Assembly (NCBI RefSeq): GCF_001665875.1
Contig: NZ_LZTA01000008.1
Coordinates: forward strand, 1-64,000
Origin: Mycobacterium sp. 852002-40037_SCH5390672
GTDB taxonomy: Bacteria; Actinomycetota; Actinomycetes; Mycobacteriales; Mycobacteriaceae
Direction: 5' to 3'
Length of the DNA stretch: 64,000 nt
A program made the position numbers and the translations under genes. Positions 1 to 9,412 of the stretch are shown piece by piece. Positions within the stretch are counted from its first letter, which is position 1; each line of letters starts with the position of its first letter. The notes below the pieces were generated by a model, which was not told the DNA's origin, made no database searches, and saw only the letters and a list, made by a program, of their open reading frames with translations.

Positions 1-60
1 CAACGGCAGCCCCGGCGCGAGCAGCAGCGCCAGCATGAGGCGAAGCGTCACCCGCAGCGG
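1..60. other. left edge that does not continue iscS; possible chimeric or low-quality junction
   Basis: The reading frame of the cysteine desulfurase stays open through these bases, but the residues are Gln/Arg-rich and unlike the family. The residues before the HTSGR segment should read roughly GNASSL, and upstream of that should lie a YLDHAATTP-like start. Neither is present. On the minus strand the same bases read as a Leu/Ala-rich hydrophobic stretch ([18 protein letters not shown]), as in a membrane segment of another protein. I infer a junction near base 60, from an assembly edge or a rearrangement. Confidence 0.5.
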
Positions 61-1140
61 CACACCAGCGGCCGCGCGGCGCGGCGCCGCATCGAGGAGT
101 CCCGCGAGCTGATCGCCGACAAGCTGGGCGCGCGCCCCTCGGAGGTCATCTTCACCGCCGGCGGCACCGAGAGCGACAACCTGGCGGTCAAGGGCATCTA
201 CTGGGCCCGCCGCGACGCCGAACCGCGTCGCCGGCGCATCGTCACCAGTGAGGTGGAACACCACGCCGTGCTGGACTCGGTGAACTGGCTCGTCGAGCAC
301 GAGGGCGCCGAGGTCACCTGGCTTGCGACCGCCGCCGACGGGTCGGTGTCGGCGGCGGAGCTGCGCGAGGTGCTTACCCGCCACGACGACGTCGCGCTGG
401 TCTCGGTGATGTGGGCCAACAACGAGGTCGGCACCGTCATGCCGGCCGCCGAACTGGCCGCCGTCGCGGCCGAATTCGGTGTCCCGATGCACAGCGACGC
501 CGTGCAGGCGGTGGGCCAGTTGCCCGTCGACTTCGCCGCCAGCGGGTTGTCGGCGATGAGCGTCACCGCACACAAGTTCGGTGGCCCGCCGGCCGTGGGC
601 GCGCTGCTGCTGCGCCGCGACGTCGCGTGCGTGCCGCTGGCCCACGGTGGTGGGCAGGAGCGCGACATCCGTTCGGGCACCGCCGATGTCGCAGGCGCCG
701 TGGGAATGGCGGCGGCGGCCCGGATCTCGGTCGACGGGCTCGAGGTCAACAGCGCCCGGCTGCGGGCGTTGCGCGACCGGCTGGTCGACGGTGTGCTGGA
801 CGGCATCGAGGACGTCAGCCTCAACGGGGCCCGCGACCCGCTGCGCCTGCCCGGCAACGCGCACTTCACCTTCCGCGGCTGCGAAGGCGATGCGCTGTTG
901 ATGCTCTTGGATGCCAACGGAATCGAGTGTTCGACCGGATCGGCGTGCACCGCGGGAGTCGCGCAGCCGTCGCACGTGCTGATCGCGATGGGCGCCGACG
1001 CGACCAGTGCCCGTGGGTCGTTGCGACTTTCGTTGGGTCACACCAGTGTCGACGCCGACGTCGACGCCGTGCTGCGGGTGCTGCCGGGCGCGGTGGATCG
1101 CGCCCGTCGGGCCACGCTGGCCGCCACGGGGGCGTCCTAA
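61..1140 (+). CDS. iscS: cysteine desulfurase IscS-like, 5' incomplete
   Basis: PLP-dependent cysteine desulfurase that releases sulfur from cysteine for Fe-S clusters and tRNA thiolation. From [10 protein letters not shown] onward the protein matches mycobacterial IscS (Rv3025c type). Visible marks are TAGGTESDN near the start, the SDAVQAVGQ segment, the PLP lysine in TAHKFGGPP, and the active-site cysteine loop STGSACTAG. The C-terminus is complete and stops with TAA at 1138-1140. About 34 N-terminal residues are missing, and the bases before 61 do not encode them. The next gene, mnmA, starts at the very next base, so the sulfur donor and its tRNA thiolation client are cotranscribed. Confidence 0.93.
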   Translation, partial: HTSGRAARRRIEESRELIADKLGARPSEVIFTAGGTESDNLAVKGIYWARRDAEPRRRRIVTSEVEHHAVLDSVNWLVEHEGAEVTWLATAADGSVSAAELREVLTRHDDVALVSVMWANNEVGTVMPAAELAAVAAEFGVPMHSDAVQAVGQLPVDFAASGLSAMSVTAHKFGGPPAVGALLLRRDVACVPLAHGGGQERDIRSGTADVAGAVGMAAAARISVDGLEVNSARLRALRDRLVDGVLDGIEDVSLNGARDPLRLPGNAHFTFRGCEGDALLMLLDANGIECSTGSACTAGVAQPSHVLIAMGADATSARGSLRLSLGHTSVDADVDAVLRVLPGAVDRARRATLAATGAS

Positions 1141-2217
1141 GTGAAAGTGCTTGCCGCCATGAGCGGTGGCGTCGACTCGTCGGTCGCCGCCGCCCGGATG
1201 GTCGACGCCGGACATGACGTGGTCGGCGTGCACCTGGCGCTGTCCAGCGCGCCAGGCACGCTGCGCACCGGTTCGCGCGGGTGCTGCTCGAAGGAGGACG
1301 CCTCCGACGCGCGCCGCGTCGCGGATGTGCTCGGAATCCCGTTCTATGTGTGGGATTTCGCGGAGAGGTTCAAGTCAGACGTCATCGACGAATTCGTGTC
1401 GTCGTATGCGCGCGGCGAAACACCCAACCCGTGCGTGGTGTGCAATCAGAAGATCAAGTTCTCGGCGCTGTCGGCGAAAGCCGTTGCGCTCGGCTTCGAC
1501 ACGGTGGCCACCGGCCACTACGCGCGGCTTTCGAACGGCCGGCTGCGTCGCGCCGTCGACATGGACAAGGACCAGTCCTACGTCCTGGCCGTGTTGAGCG
1601 CCGAGCAGTTGCGCCACGCCGCGTTCCCGATCGGGGACACCCCCAAGCCGCAGATCCGGGCCGAAGCCGCGCGGCGCGGTCTGACCGTCGCCGAAAAGCC
1701 GGACAGTCACGACATCTGCTTCATCCCCTCGGGCAACACCCGTGCCTTCCTGGGCGATCGCATCGGGGTTCGCCGGGGTTCCGTGGTCGATGCGGACGGC
1801 GCGGTGCTCGCCGAGCACGACGGCGTGCACGGGTTCACCATCGGCCAGCGCAAGGGGCTCGGCATCGCGGGACCGGGGCCCGACGGCCGTCCGCGTTACG
1901 TGACTGCGATCGACGCGGAGACCGCGACCGTGCAGGTGGGCGAGGCGGCTGATCTCGAGATCCGCGAAATGGTCGGGCGGACACCGGTTTTCACCTCTGG
2001 CGGCACGCCGTCGGGGCCGCTGGAGTGCGCGGTTCAGGTGCGCGCGCACGGGGAGACGGCCGACGCGACAGCCGAACTGGTCAACGACGAACTCGTTGTG
2101 CGACTGCGCGCTCCGATGCGCGGCGTGGCCCGCGGCCAGACGCTGGTGCTGTATCGCCGCGACCCCGACGGTGACGAGGTGCTCGCCAGCGCCACCATCG
2201 CCGGCACCACACGCTGA
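1141..2217 (+). CDS. mnmA: tRNA-specific 2-thiouridylase MnmA (TrmU)
   Basis: Transfers sulfur to U34 of the tRNAs for Lys, Glu and Gln, with ATP activation of the uridine. The 358-residue protein has the PP-loop SGGVDSS at residues 8-14, and the two catalytic cysteines fit C98 (NPCVVC) and C193 (HDICF). The C-terminal beta-barrel part is present, so the gene looks full length. It starts with GTG immediately after the iscS stop, with no spacer, so translation is probably coupled. The context fits the family role, with IscS as the upstream sulfur source. Confidence 0.95.
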   Translation: MKVLAAMSGGVDSSVAAARMVDAGHDVVGVHLALSSAPGTLRTGSRGCCSKEDASDARRVADVLGIPFYVWDFAERFKSDVIDEFVSSYARGETPNPCVVCNQKIKFSALSAKAVALGFDTVATGHYARLSNGRLRRAVDMDKDQSYVLAVLSAEQLRHAAFPIGDTPKPQIRAEAARRGLTVAEKPDSHDICFIPSGNTRAFLGDRIGVRRGSVVDADGAVLAEHDGVHGFTIGQRKGLGIAGPGPDGRPRYVTAIDAETATVQVGEAADLEIREMVGRTPVFTSGGTPSGPLECAVQVRAHGETADATAELVNDELVVRLRAPMRGVARGQTLVLYRRDPDGDEVLASATIAGTTR

Positions 2218-2224
2218 ATCCTCA

Positions 2225-2869
2225 CTACCGCGGCATGTTCGCGGAAATATTCGTCATCACGATGTCAGACACCGATTGCGCGAATCCGCAGAAGGTGACC
2301 TCCAGCATGGCCACCGACCGGATGCGGTAGTCGCGACCGCATCCGCCCGGCCGCAGGTGCAGCGAGGTGTCGTCGGCGTTCCAGTCGCCGACGTAGAGCT
2401 GCCCGCTCGAGCCGTTCGCGCAGTCGCCGACGGTGCCCACCAGGGCGCCGAAGGCACGACGGGCGGTGTCGGCATCGTGGTAGGCCGCGGCGCCTTCGGA
2501 GATCAGCGCGCCATCAGGTGGGTCCTGAAAGGTCGTCTTGTGGAACGCCGCGAGATCGCGGCCGAACGTTGCCGTCTCGGCGTAGATGAACCGGCACTCG
2601 CGCGGTGCGGTGTCGGCGAGTGCCTCGATGTCCACCGGGCTGGTGCCGTCCATGGAGGGGATGATGCTCAGATGCTCACCGGCACCGGTGATCGCGCGCA
2701 TCCGTGACTGGTCGAGCAGGATCGCGTCGACATCGACGCCCTGCACCACCCTGCGGTTGGCGCCGGATCCCGCCGCAGCCGCGCCGTCCACCACCCGGGT
2801 GCACGACGCCGCCAGCAACACCGCCGTGCACAGCAGCGGTAGCCACGCCGATTTCGCCTTCTGTGACAC
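2225..2869 (-). CDS. lpqA: LpqA-like lipoprotein with PknH-type extracellular sensor domain
   Basis: A 214-residue lipoprotein. The N-terminus has a basic start, a hydrophobic stretch and a lipobox ending LAASC, so cleavage and lipidation are expected at the Cys. The rest resembles the extracytoplasmic PknH C-terminal sensor family, with a few conserved cysteines, alternating beta segments and the end region VTFCGFAQSVSDIVMTNI. GTG at 2869 is chosen because it places the signal peptide correctly; the open frame continues upstream into the oppositely oriented metE-like gene and that part is not believed. The position next to the metE-like gene matches Rv3016 (LpqA). Ligand unknown. Confidence 0.8.
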   Translation of the reverse strand: MSQKAKSAWLPLLCTAVLLAASCTRVVDGAAAAGSGANRRVVQGVDVDAILLDQSRMRAITGAGEHLSIIPSMDGTSPVDIEALADTAPRECRFIYAETATFGRDLAAFHKTTFQDPPDGALISEGAAAYHDADTARRAFGALVGTVGDCANGSSGQLYVGDWNADDTSLHLRPGGCGRDYRIRSVAMLEVTFCGFAQSVSDIVMTNISANMPR

Positions 2870-2968
2870 GATTTCGCACCCCTTCGGCGTTGAACCTACC
2901 CGCGCGCTCCGCCGGCACACAGACCCCTGCCGACCGGTCGGTGGTGCGTCGTCGAATACGGTTGCCGG

Positions 2969-3997
2969 ATGAGTGTTTTCGCCCATCCCTTTGCCGGCGC
3001 CAGCGGTGTCGGATCGTGGCCCGGCATCGCCGCGCGCGAAGCCGCCGAAGTTGTCGTGGGTGAACTGGCGGGCGCGCTGGCGCACATCGTCGAACTGCCG
3101 GCGCGCGGAGTAGGTGCGGACATGCTCGGCCGGGCCGGCGCGCTGCTGGTCGACGTGGCCATCGACACGGTGCCCCGCGGCTACCGGCTTGCCGCCCGGC
3201 CCGGCGCGGTCACCCGCCGCGCCATCAGCCTCCTCGACGAGGACATGGACGCGCTGGAAGAGGCCTGGGAAGCCGCCGGCCTGCGCAACGAAGGCCGGGT
3301 GGTGAAGGTGCAGGCTCCCGGCCCGATCACGTTGGCCGCCGAGGTGGAGCTGGCCAACGGCCACCGGGCGATCACCGACCCCGGGGCGCTGCGCGACCTC
3401 GCGGTGTCGCTGGCCGAGGGTGTGTCCGCGCATCGTGCGGCGATGGCCCGCCGCCTCGAGGCGGAGGTGGTGGTGCAGTTCGACGAGCCGTCGCTACCCG
3501 ACGCGCTGGGCGGGGGGCTGCGTGGGGTGACCTCACTGAGTCCGGTGGCCCCGCTCGACGAGGCGGTGGCCGTCGGACTGCTCGACACCTGCGCCCAAAC
3601 GGTGGGAAGCGAGGTTCTGCTGCATTGCTGCGCCCCGGGTGTTCCGTGGAAACTCTTGCAGCGCAGCGCTATTCGCGCTATTTCAGTGGACGCCGGCACG
3701 CTGAACGCGGCGGATCTGGACGGCATTGCCGAGTTCGTGGAGCCTGGTCGCACCGTCATGCTGGGGGTGGTCGCCGGCAAGACCCCGCCACGTCGGCCCT
3801 CGGCGGAGGAGGTGGCCGCCGCGTTGGTCGCGGTGACCGATCGCCTCGGCTTCGCCCGCTCGGCACTGCGCGACCGCATCGGCGTCACCCCCGCGTGCGG
3901 CCTGGCCGGCGCCACGCCGGAGTGGGCCCGCACCGCGATCGGGCTGGCGCGCAGGGCGGCTGAGATGTTCGCGGAGGATCCCGACGCCATCGAATAA
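2969..3997 (+). CDS. cobalamin-independent methionine synthase C-terminal-like protein (Rv3015c type)
   Basis: A 342-residue TIM-barrel protein similar to the catalytic half of MetE but without the N-terminal half. Possible zinc ligands are in LLHCCAP and in VTPACGLAG, the same arrangement as the His/Cys/Cys site of MetE. The family in M. tuberculosis (Rv3015c) is a stand-alone protein of this size, and whether it makes methionine is not known. A TACGGT -10-like box at 2957-2962 lies 6 nt before the ATG, and no strong Shine-Dalgarno is seen, so a leaderless transcript is likely. It is divergent from the LpqA-like gene. Confidence 0.85.
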   Translation: MSVFAHPFAGASGVGSWPGIAAREAAEVVVGELAGALAHIVELPARGVGADMLGRAGALLVDVAIDTVPRGYRLAARPGAVTRRAISLLDEDMDALEEAWEAAGLRNEGRVVKVQAPGPITLAAEVELANGHRAITDPGALRDLAVSLAEGVSAHRAAMARRLEAEVVVQFDEPSLPDALGGGLRGVTSLSPVAPLDEAVAVGLLDTCAQTVGSEVLLHCCAPGVPWKLLQRSAIRAISVDAGTLNAADLDGIAEFVEPGRTVMLGVVAGKTPPRRPSAEEVAAALVAVTDRLGFARSALRDRIGVTPACGLAGATPEWARTAIGLARRAAEMFAEDPDAIE

Positions 3998-4013
3998 GCA
4001 ACCATAAGGTTGC
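3998..4013. promoter_or_regulatory. palindrome copy 1, candidate ArsR operator
   Basis: Perfect inverted repeat GCAACC-ATAA-GGTTGC starting one base after the stop codon of the metE-like gene. The same half-sites with the same 4-nt spacer recur at 4044-4059, just before an operon encoding an ArsR-type repressor. It is inferred to be one of two operator copies. Confidence 0.75.
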
Positions 4014-4043
4014 GTGTTCGGCCACATTGTGCTCAACTCATAG

Positions 4044-4059
4044 GCAACCAGGAGGTTGC
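4044..4059. promoter_or_regulatory. palindrome copy 2, candidate ArsR operator overlapping the ribosome binding site
   Basis: Perfect inverted repeat GCAACC-AGGA-GGTTGC, 46 bp downstream of copy 1. It contains the Shine-Dalgarno AGGAGG (4050-4055) of the SRPBCC gene whose ATG is at 4062. A protein bound here would sit at the start of the operon. The half-sites equal those of copy 1, which makes chance unlikely. Confidence 0.75.
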
Positions 4060-4061
4060 AT

Positions 4062-4544
4062 ATGAAGATCGAGAAGCACGTGGTGCTGCGCGCCCCGCTC
4101 GAGCGGGTGTGGCGGGCCATCAGCGATGCCGAGGAGTTCGGTCGCTGGTTCGGGGTGCGCTTCGACGGGCCGTTCGTCGCCGGAACCTCGGTGACCGCCG
4201 CGATCAGCCCGACCACCGTCGACGGCGAGGTCGCACAGCGTCAGGAGGCGCATGCGGGAGTGCAGAGCACGTGGCAGATCGTCGCCATGGAGCCCCAGCG
4301 CCGGTTCGCCTACCGCTGGCATCCGTTCGCCACCGACCCGGATGTCGACTACGACCGCGAGCCGACCACGCTCGTCGAGTTCACCCTCGCCGAGCAGTCC
4401 GACGGCGTGTTGCTGACCATCACCGAGTCCGGCTTCGAGGCGATTCCCGAGGCGCGCCGCGGGCAAGCGTTCGAGGCCAACGGCGAGGGGTGGGCTATCC
4501 AGACCACGCTGGTGCGCAAGTACATCGAGGGCGTCCGGGTATGA
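4062..4544 (+). CDS. SRPBCC/AHSA1-domain protein
   Basis: A 160-residue START-like ligand-binding fold of the AHSA1 (Aha1 C-terminal-like) group. It opens with EKHVVLRAPLERVWRAISDAEEFGRWFG, has the central ...TTLVEFTLAEQSDGVLLTITESGF strand region, and ends in a helix covering the pocket. ATG at 4062 is preferred over TTG at 4056 because AGGAGG lies 6 nt upstream. The stop overlaps the start of the ArsR gene (ATGA). Genes of this type paired with ArsR regulators are common in actinobacteria. The ligand is not predictable. Confidence 0.88.
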   Translation: MKIEKHVVLRAPLERVWRAISDAEEFGRWFGVRFDGPFVAGTSVTAAISPTTVDGEVAQRQEAHAGVQSTWQIVAMEPQRRFAYRWHPFATDPDVDYDREPTTLVEFTLAEQSDGVLLTITESGFEAIPEARRGQAFEANGEGWAIQTTLVRKYIEGVRV

Positions 4545-4888
4545 GCGGAGGTGTCACCGTCGGCGCGCCGCTCTTCGACGCCTTGGGTGATCCCAACCGG
4601 CTGCGCATCATCGTGCGGCTCTGCGATCAGGGGCCGAGCTCGACATCCCAGGTCACCAGCGTTATCCCGGTCACCCGGCAGGCGGCCAGCAAGCACCTGC
4701 GGCTGCTGGAGTCCGTCGGGCTGGTGACCAGCAGCCGGCGGGGTCGTGAGCGCGTCTGGACGGTGCAGACCCGACCGCTGGCGTCGGCCAGCGACTACCT
4801 GAGTCAGCTGTCCCGCCGGTGGGACGCCGCGGTGGACCGGTTGCGGTCCTACGTGGAGGGCCCAGTGGAGGGCCCAGTGCAGGACTGA
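4541..4888 (+). CDS. ArsR-family winged-helix repressor
   Basis: A 115-residue winged-helix regulator: GAPLFDALGDPNRLRIIVRL at the N-terminus, then the recognition region PVTRQAASKHLRLLESVGLV and the wing SSRRGRERVWTV. I see no metal-binding cysteine motif on the recognition helix, so it belongs to the non-metal, AHSA1-associated group. Start and stop codons overlap the SRPBCC gene by ATGA. The usual order of such pairs is regulator first; here it is second. The C-terminus carries an exact 12-bp tandem duplication (4853-4876) encoding repeated VEGP. It probably binds the two upstream palindromes and represses its own operon. Confidence 0.88.
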   Translation: MSGGVTVGAPLFDALGDPNRLRIIVRLCDQGPSSTSQVTSVIPVTRQAASKHLRLLESVGLVTSSRRGRERVWTVQTRPLASASDYLSQLSRRWDAAVDRLRSYVEGPVEGPVQD

Positions 4889-4922
4889 GCGCGCCGCGTT
4901 TTGCGTCGGTGTCCTCGGATAG

Positions 4923-7013
<2,091 letters not shown>

Positions 7014-7015
7014 GC

Positions 7016-8128
7016 ATGACCGGCCGGTACGGTGATTCCACTCGTAGCCTCAAAGCCGTTGATCTGGAGGCGATCTCGGGTCAGCCCGTGGCGCCGCAGG
7101 CGGTGCTCGCCGCCACCTATCACCTGTCCAGCGACGAGACCGGCGCTTGGGACAGCTACGGCCGCAGCTCCAATCCGACCTGGCGGCAACTGGAGTCCGC
7201 ACTCGCCGAGCTGGAGGGGGCCAGCGGCGCGCTGGTGTTCGGCTCGGGCATGGCGGCCATCAGCGCCGTACTACGCGTACTGGCGACGCCCGGATCGACG
7301 GTGGTGATACCGGCCGACGGCTATTACCAGGTGCGCCGCTACGCCTCCGAAGACCTGGTGCCCGCGGGCGTGACGGTCATCGAGGCGTCCAGTGCGCGGA
7401 TCTATGACGCGGCGGCCGAAGCCGACGTGGTGCTGGCCGAAACGCCCACCAACCCGGCGTTGGACGTGATCGATCTGCACCGGTTGGCCACCATCTGCCG
7501 GGGCCGCAACGCGCGCTTGATCGTCGACAACACCGCCGCGACGCCCTTGGGCCAGCAGCCGCTGTCGTTGGGCGCCGACGCGGTGGTGGCCAGCGCGACC
7601 AAGGCCCTGTCCGGTCACGGCGACCTGCTGGCCGGCTATGTCGCCACCAATCAGCCCGAGCTGCGCGCCGCGGTGGAGCGACACAGGCTGCTCGCCGGTG
7701 CGATCCTCGGCGGGTTTGAGGCGTGGCTTGTGTTGCGCAGCTTGGGAACCGCCGGATTGCGATTCGAACGCCAATGCCAGAACGCCCGGGCGGTGGCGAC
7801 GATGTTGGCCCGCCACCCGGCGATACGGGCGGTGCGCTACCCGGGATTGGTCGACGACCCGGCCCATCCGGTGGCCATGGCGCAGATGCGCCGATTCGGA
7901 GCGCTGGTCTGCATCGAATTGGCCGATGCGGCCGCGGTGCACGCGCTGGTGGAGCGCAGCGAACTGCTCATCGCCTCCACCAGTTTCGGGGGCCTGCACA
8001 CGTCGGTGGACCGCCGGGCGCGCTGGGGAGATCCGGTCGCCGACGGATTCGCGCGCATCTCGCTGGGTATCGAAGACACCGACGACCTGCTCGCCGACAT
8101 CGAACGTGCGCTGATGCCCGCCCGCTGA
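7016..8128 (+). CDS. Cys/Met metabolism PLP enzyme, cystathionine gamma-lyase-like
   Basis: A 370-residue fold-type I PLP enzyme of the cystathionine gamma-synthase/lyase family. Visible are the SYGRSSNPTWRQLE motif, GSGMAAISAV at the cofactor phosphate loop, AETPTNPALDV, and the PLP lysine K196 in SATKALSGHGD. Lyase and synthase activities cannot be separated from sequence; the length fits either. ATG at 7016 follows the ligA stop by two bases, so it is probably cotranscribed with ligA. I do not recall it at this place in M. tuberculosis, so it belongs to the accessory block that continues to 12318. Confidence 0.85.
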   Translation: MTGRYGDSTRSLKAVDLEAISGQPVAPQAVLAATYHLSSDETGAWDSYGRSSNPTWRQLESALAELEGASGALVFGSGMAAISAVLRVLATPGSTVVIPADGYYQVRRYASEDLVPAGVTVIEASSARIYDAAAEADVVLAETPTNPALDVIDLHRLATICRGRNARLIVDNTAATPLGQQPLSLGADAVVASATKALSGHGDLLAGYVATNQPELRAAVERHRLLAGAILGGFEAWLVLRSLGTAGLRFERQCQNARAVATMLARHPAIRAVRYPGLVDDPAHPVAMAQMRRFGALVCIELADAAAVHALVERSELLIASTSFGGLHTSVDRRARWGDPVADGFARISLGIEDTDDLLADIERALMPAR

Positions 8129-8144
8129 CGAATTCACATTCGTC
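8127..8144. terminator. short perfect hairpin at the end of the PLP-enzyme gene
   Basis: Perfect 7-bp inverted repeat GACGAAT-TCAC-ATTCGTC overlapping the stop codon. No T-run follows, so it may be a weak terminator, an RNA-end stabiliser or a regulator site for the TetR gene 58 bp downstream. Confidence 0.4.
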
Positions 8145-8201
8145 GGGGTGGGCTGCGCCGAAATTGGTCCGCATCGCCCGCGCGGCTCTATCGTGGGTTC
8201 T

Positions 8202-8798
8202 ATGACCCAGACGGCCGACCGGTGCGACCACGCATCACCATGGTCGCCGCGCGAGGCCGAGATCCTGGCTGTGACCCTGGGGCTGCTGCAGGAACACGGC
8301 TATGACCAGCTGACGGTGGACGCGGTGGCCACCGCCGCCCGCGCCAGCAAGGCCACGGTCTACCGGCGTTGGCCGTCCAAGGCCGAACTGGTGCTGGCCG
8401 CCTTCATCGAAGGCGTCCGCCAGGTGGCCGTCCCCCCGAATACCGGCACGTTGCGCGGCGACCTGCTGAGCCTGGGGGAGACGATCAGCCAGGAGTGCGG
8501 GCAGCACGCCGGCACCATCCGCGCGGTGATGGTCGAGGTGTCGCGCCACCCCGCGCTCAACGACGCGTTGCAGCATCAATTCCTCGATCAGCGCAAAGCC
8601 ATGATCCAGCACGTGCTGCATCAGGCCGTCGACCGCGGTGAGATCACCGAAGACGTCATCACCGACGAACTCTGGGACTTGTTGCCCGGCTACCTGATTT
8701 TCAGGTCGATCATTCCCGGTCGCCCGCCCACTCGCCGCACCGTGCAAGATTTTGTCGACGGATTTCTCATCCCCGGCCTGACCAAGTCCGCCGGGTAA
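8202..8798 (+). CDS. TetR-family transcriptional regulator
   Basis: A 198-residue regulator with the TetR helix-turn-helix at about residues 20-65 (ILAVTLGLLQEHGYDQLT, then ATAARASKATVYRRWPSKAELV) and a C-terminal TetR_C-like ligand domain. ATG at 8202 is chosen over upstream in-frame starts because the family begins about here and a TATCGT -10-like box at 8189-8194 ends 7 nt before it, which suggests a leaderless transcript. It precedes mmpS/mmpL on the same strand, and a strong palindrome lies between them. It most likely represses the efflux genes and responds to a transported or toxic small molecule. Confidence 0.9.
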   Translation: MTQTADRCDHASPWSPREAEILAVTLGLLQEHGYDQLTVDAVATAARASKATVYRRWPSKAELVLAAFIEGVRQVAVPPNTGTLRGDLLSLGETISQECGQHAGTIRAVMVEVSRHPALNDALQHQFLDQRKAMIQHVLHQAVDRGEITEDVITDELWDLLPGYLIFRSIIPGRPPTRRTVQDFVDGFLIPGLTKSAG

Positions 8799-8855
8799 AC
8801 GATGCCGCATTCCGGGCTCGGCCCCGTCGGGGAAATATACGCGTGCGTCTCTTGT

Positions 8856-8880
8856 ACAGTACGGTCCCGTACCGTACTGT
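8856..8880. promoter_or_regulatory. 25-bp palindrome, candidate TetR operator covering the mmpS promoter
   Basis: Perfect 10-bp arms ACAGTACGGT / ACCGTACTGT separated by 5 nt. A second interleaved palindrome, GTACGG-TC-CCGTAC, lies at 8859-8872. The sequence can be read as a promoter: TTGTAC at 8853-8858, 16 nt, then TACTGT at 8875-8880. The operator would therefore cover both hexamers. mmpS starts at 8966, 85 bp downstream. It is inferred to be the site of the TetR protein encoded just upstream. Confidence 0.85.
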
Positions 8881-8965
8881 CATAGCTGTCGATCATGCTC
8901 ATGACGTTGGCAGTCGCACTTGACTTGAGCGTGATCCCGTCGCCCGATCTTCGAAAGGCTAACGC

Positions 8966-9412
8966 GTGAAAGGCTTTTCGATCGCGTCCCTGGCGAAGCG
9001 GTGGTGGATGGTGCTCGTCGCGGTACTGGTCGTCGCGCTCGCGGGCTTCGGTATCTATCGCCTGCACGGAATCTTCGGGTCGCACAACAACACGTCGGCC
9101 AACAGCGGCCTGGCCAACCAGATCGTCCCGTTCAACCCCAAGCAGGTCGTGCTCGAGGTCTTCGGTGCACCGGGGGCGACCGCGACCATCAATTACCTCG
9201 ATGTCAATGCCCAGCCGCAGCAAGTCAAAAATGCGCCCTTGCCGTGGTCGTTCACCATTACCACGACCGAGCCCGCGGTTATCGGCAACGTCGTGGCGCA
9301 GGGCGACGGCGACACCCTGGGCTGCCGCATCACGGTCAACGGAGAAGTGAAAGACCAACGCACCGTTAACAAAGTCGACGCCTACACCTTCTGTCTGGAT
9401 AAATCTGGATGA
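8966..9412 (+). CDS. MmpS-family membrane accessory protein
   Basis: A 148-residue protein with a short basic N-terminus, one transmembrane helix at about residues 11-32 ([19 protein letters not shown]) and an external beta-sandwich domain. The external part contains the family marks [18 protein letters not shown] and PLPWSFTI and ends with [11 protein letters not shown]. MmpS proteins assist the partner MmpL transporter. GTG at 8966 has GAAAGG 7 nt upstream. The stop overlaps the mmpL start (ATGA), so the two are translationally coupled. Confidence 0.93.
   Translation: MKGFSIASLAKRWWMVLVAVLVVALAGFGIYRLHGIFGSHNNTSANSGLANQIVPFNPKQVVLEVFGAPGATATINYLDVNAQPQQVKNAPLPWSFTITTTEPAVIGNVVAQGDGDTLGCRITVNGEVKDQRTVNKVDAYTFCLDKSG

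Noticed and set aside
2870..3433. N-terminal extension of the LpqA-like protein
   Set aside because: The frame is open, but it lies opposite the metE-like gene and would bury the signal peptide and lipobox.
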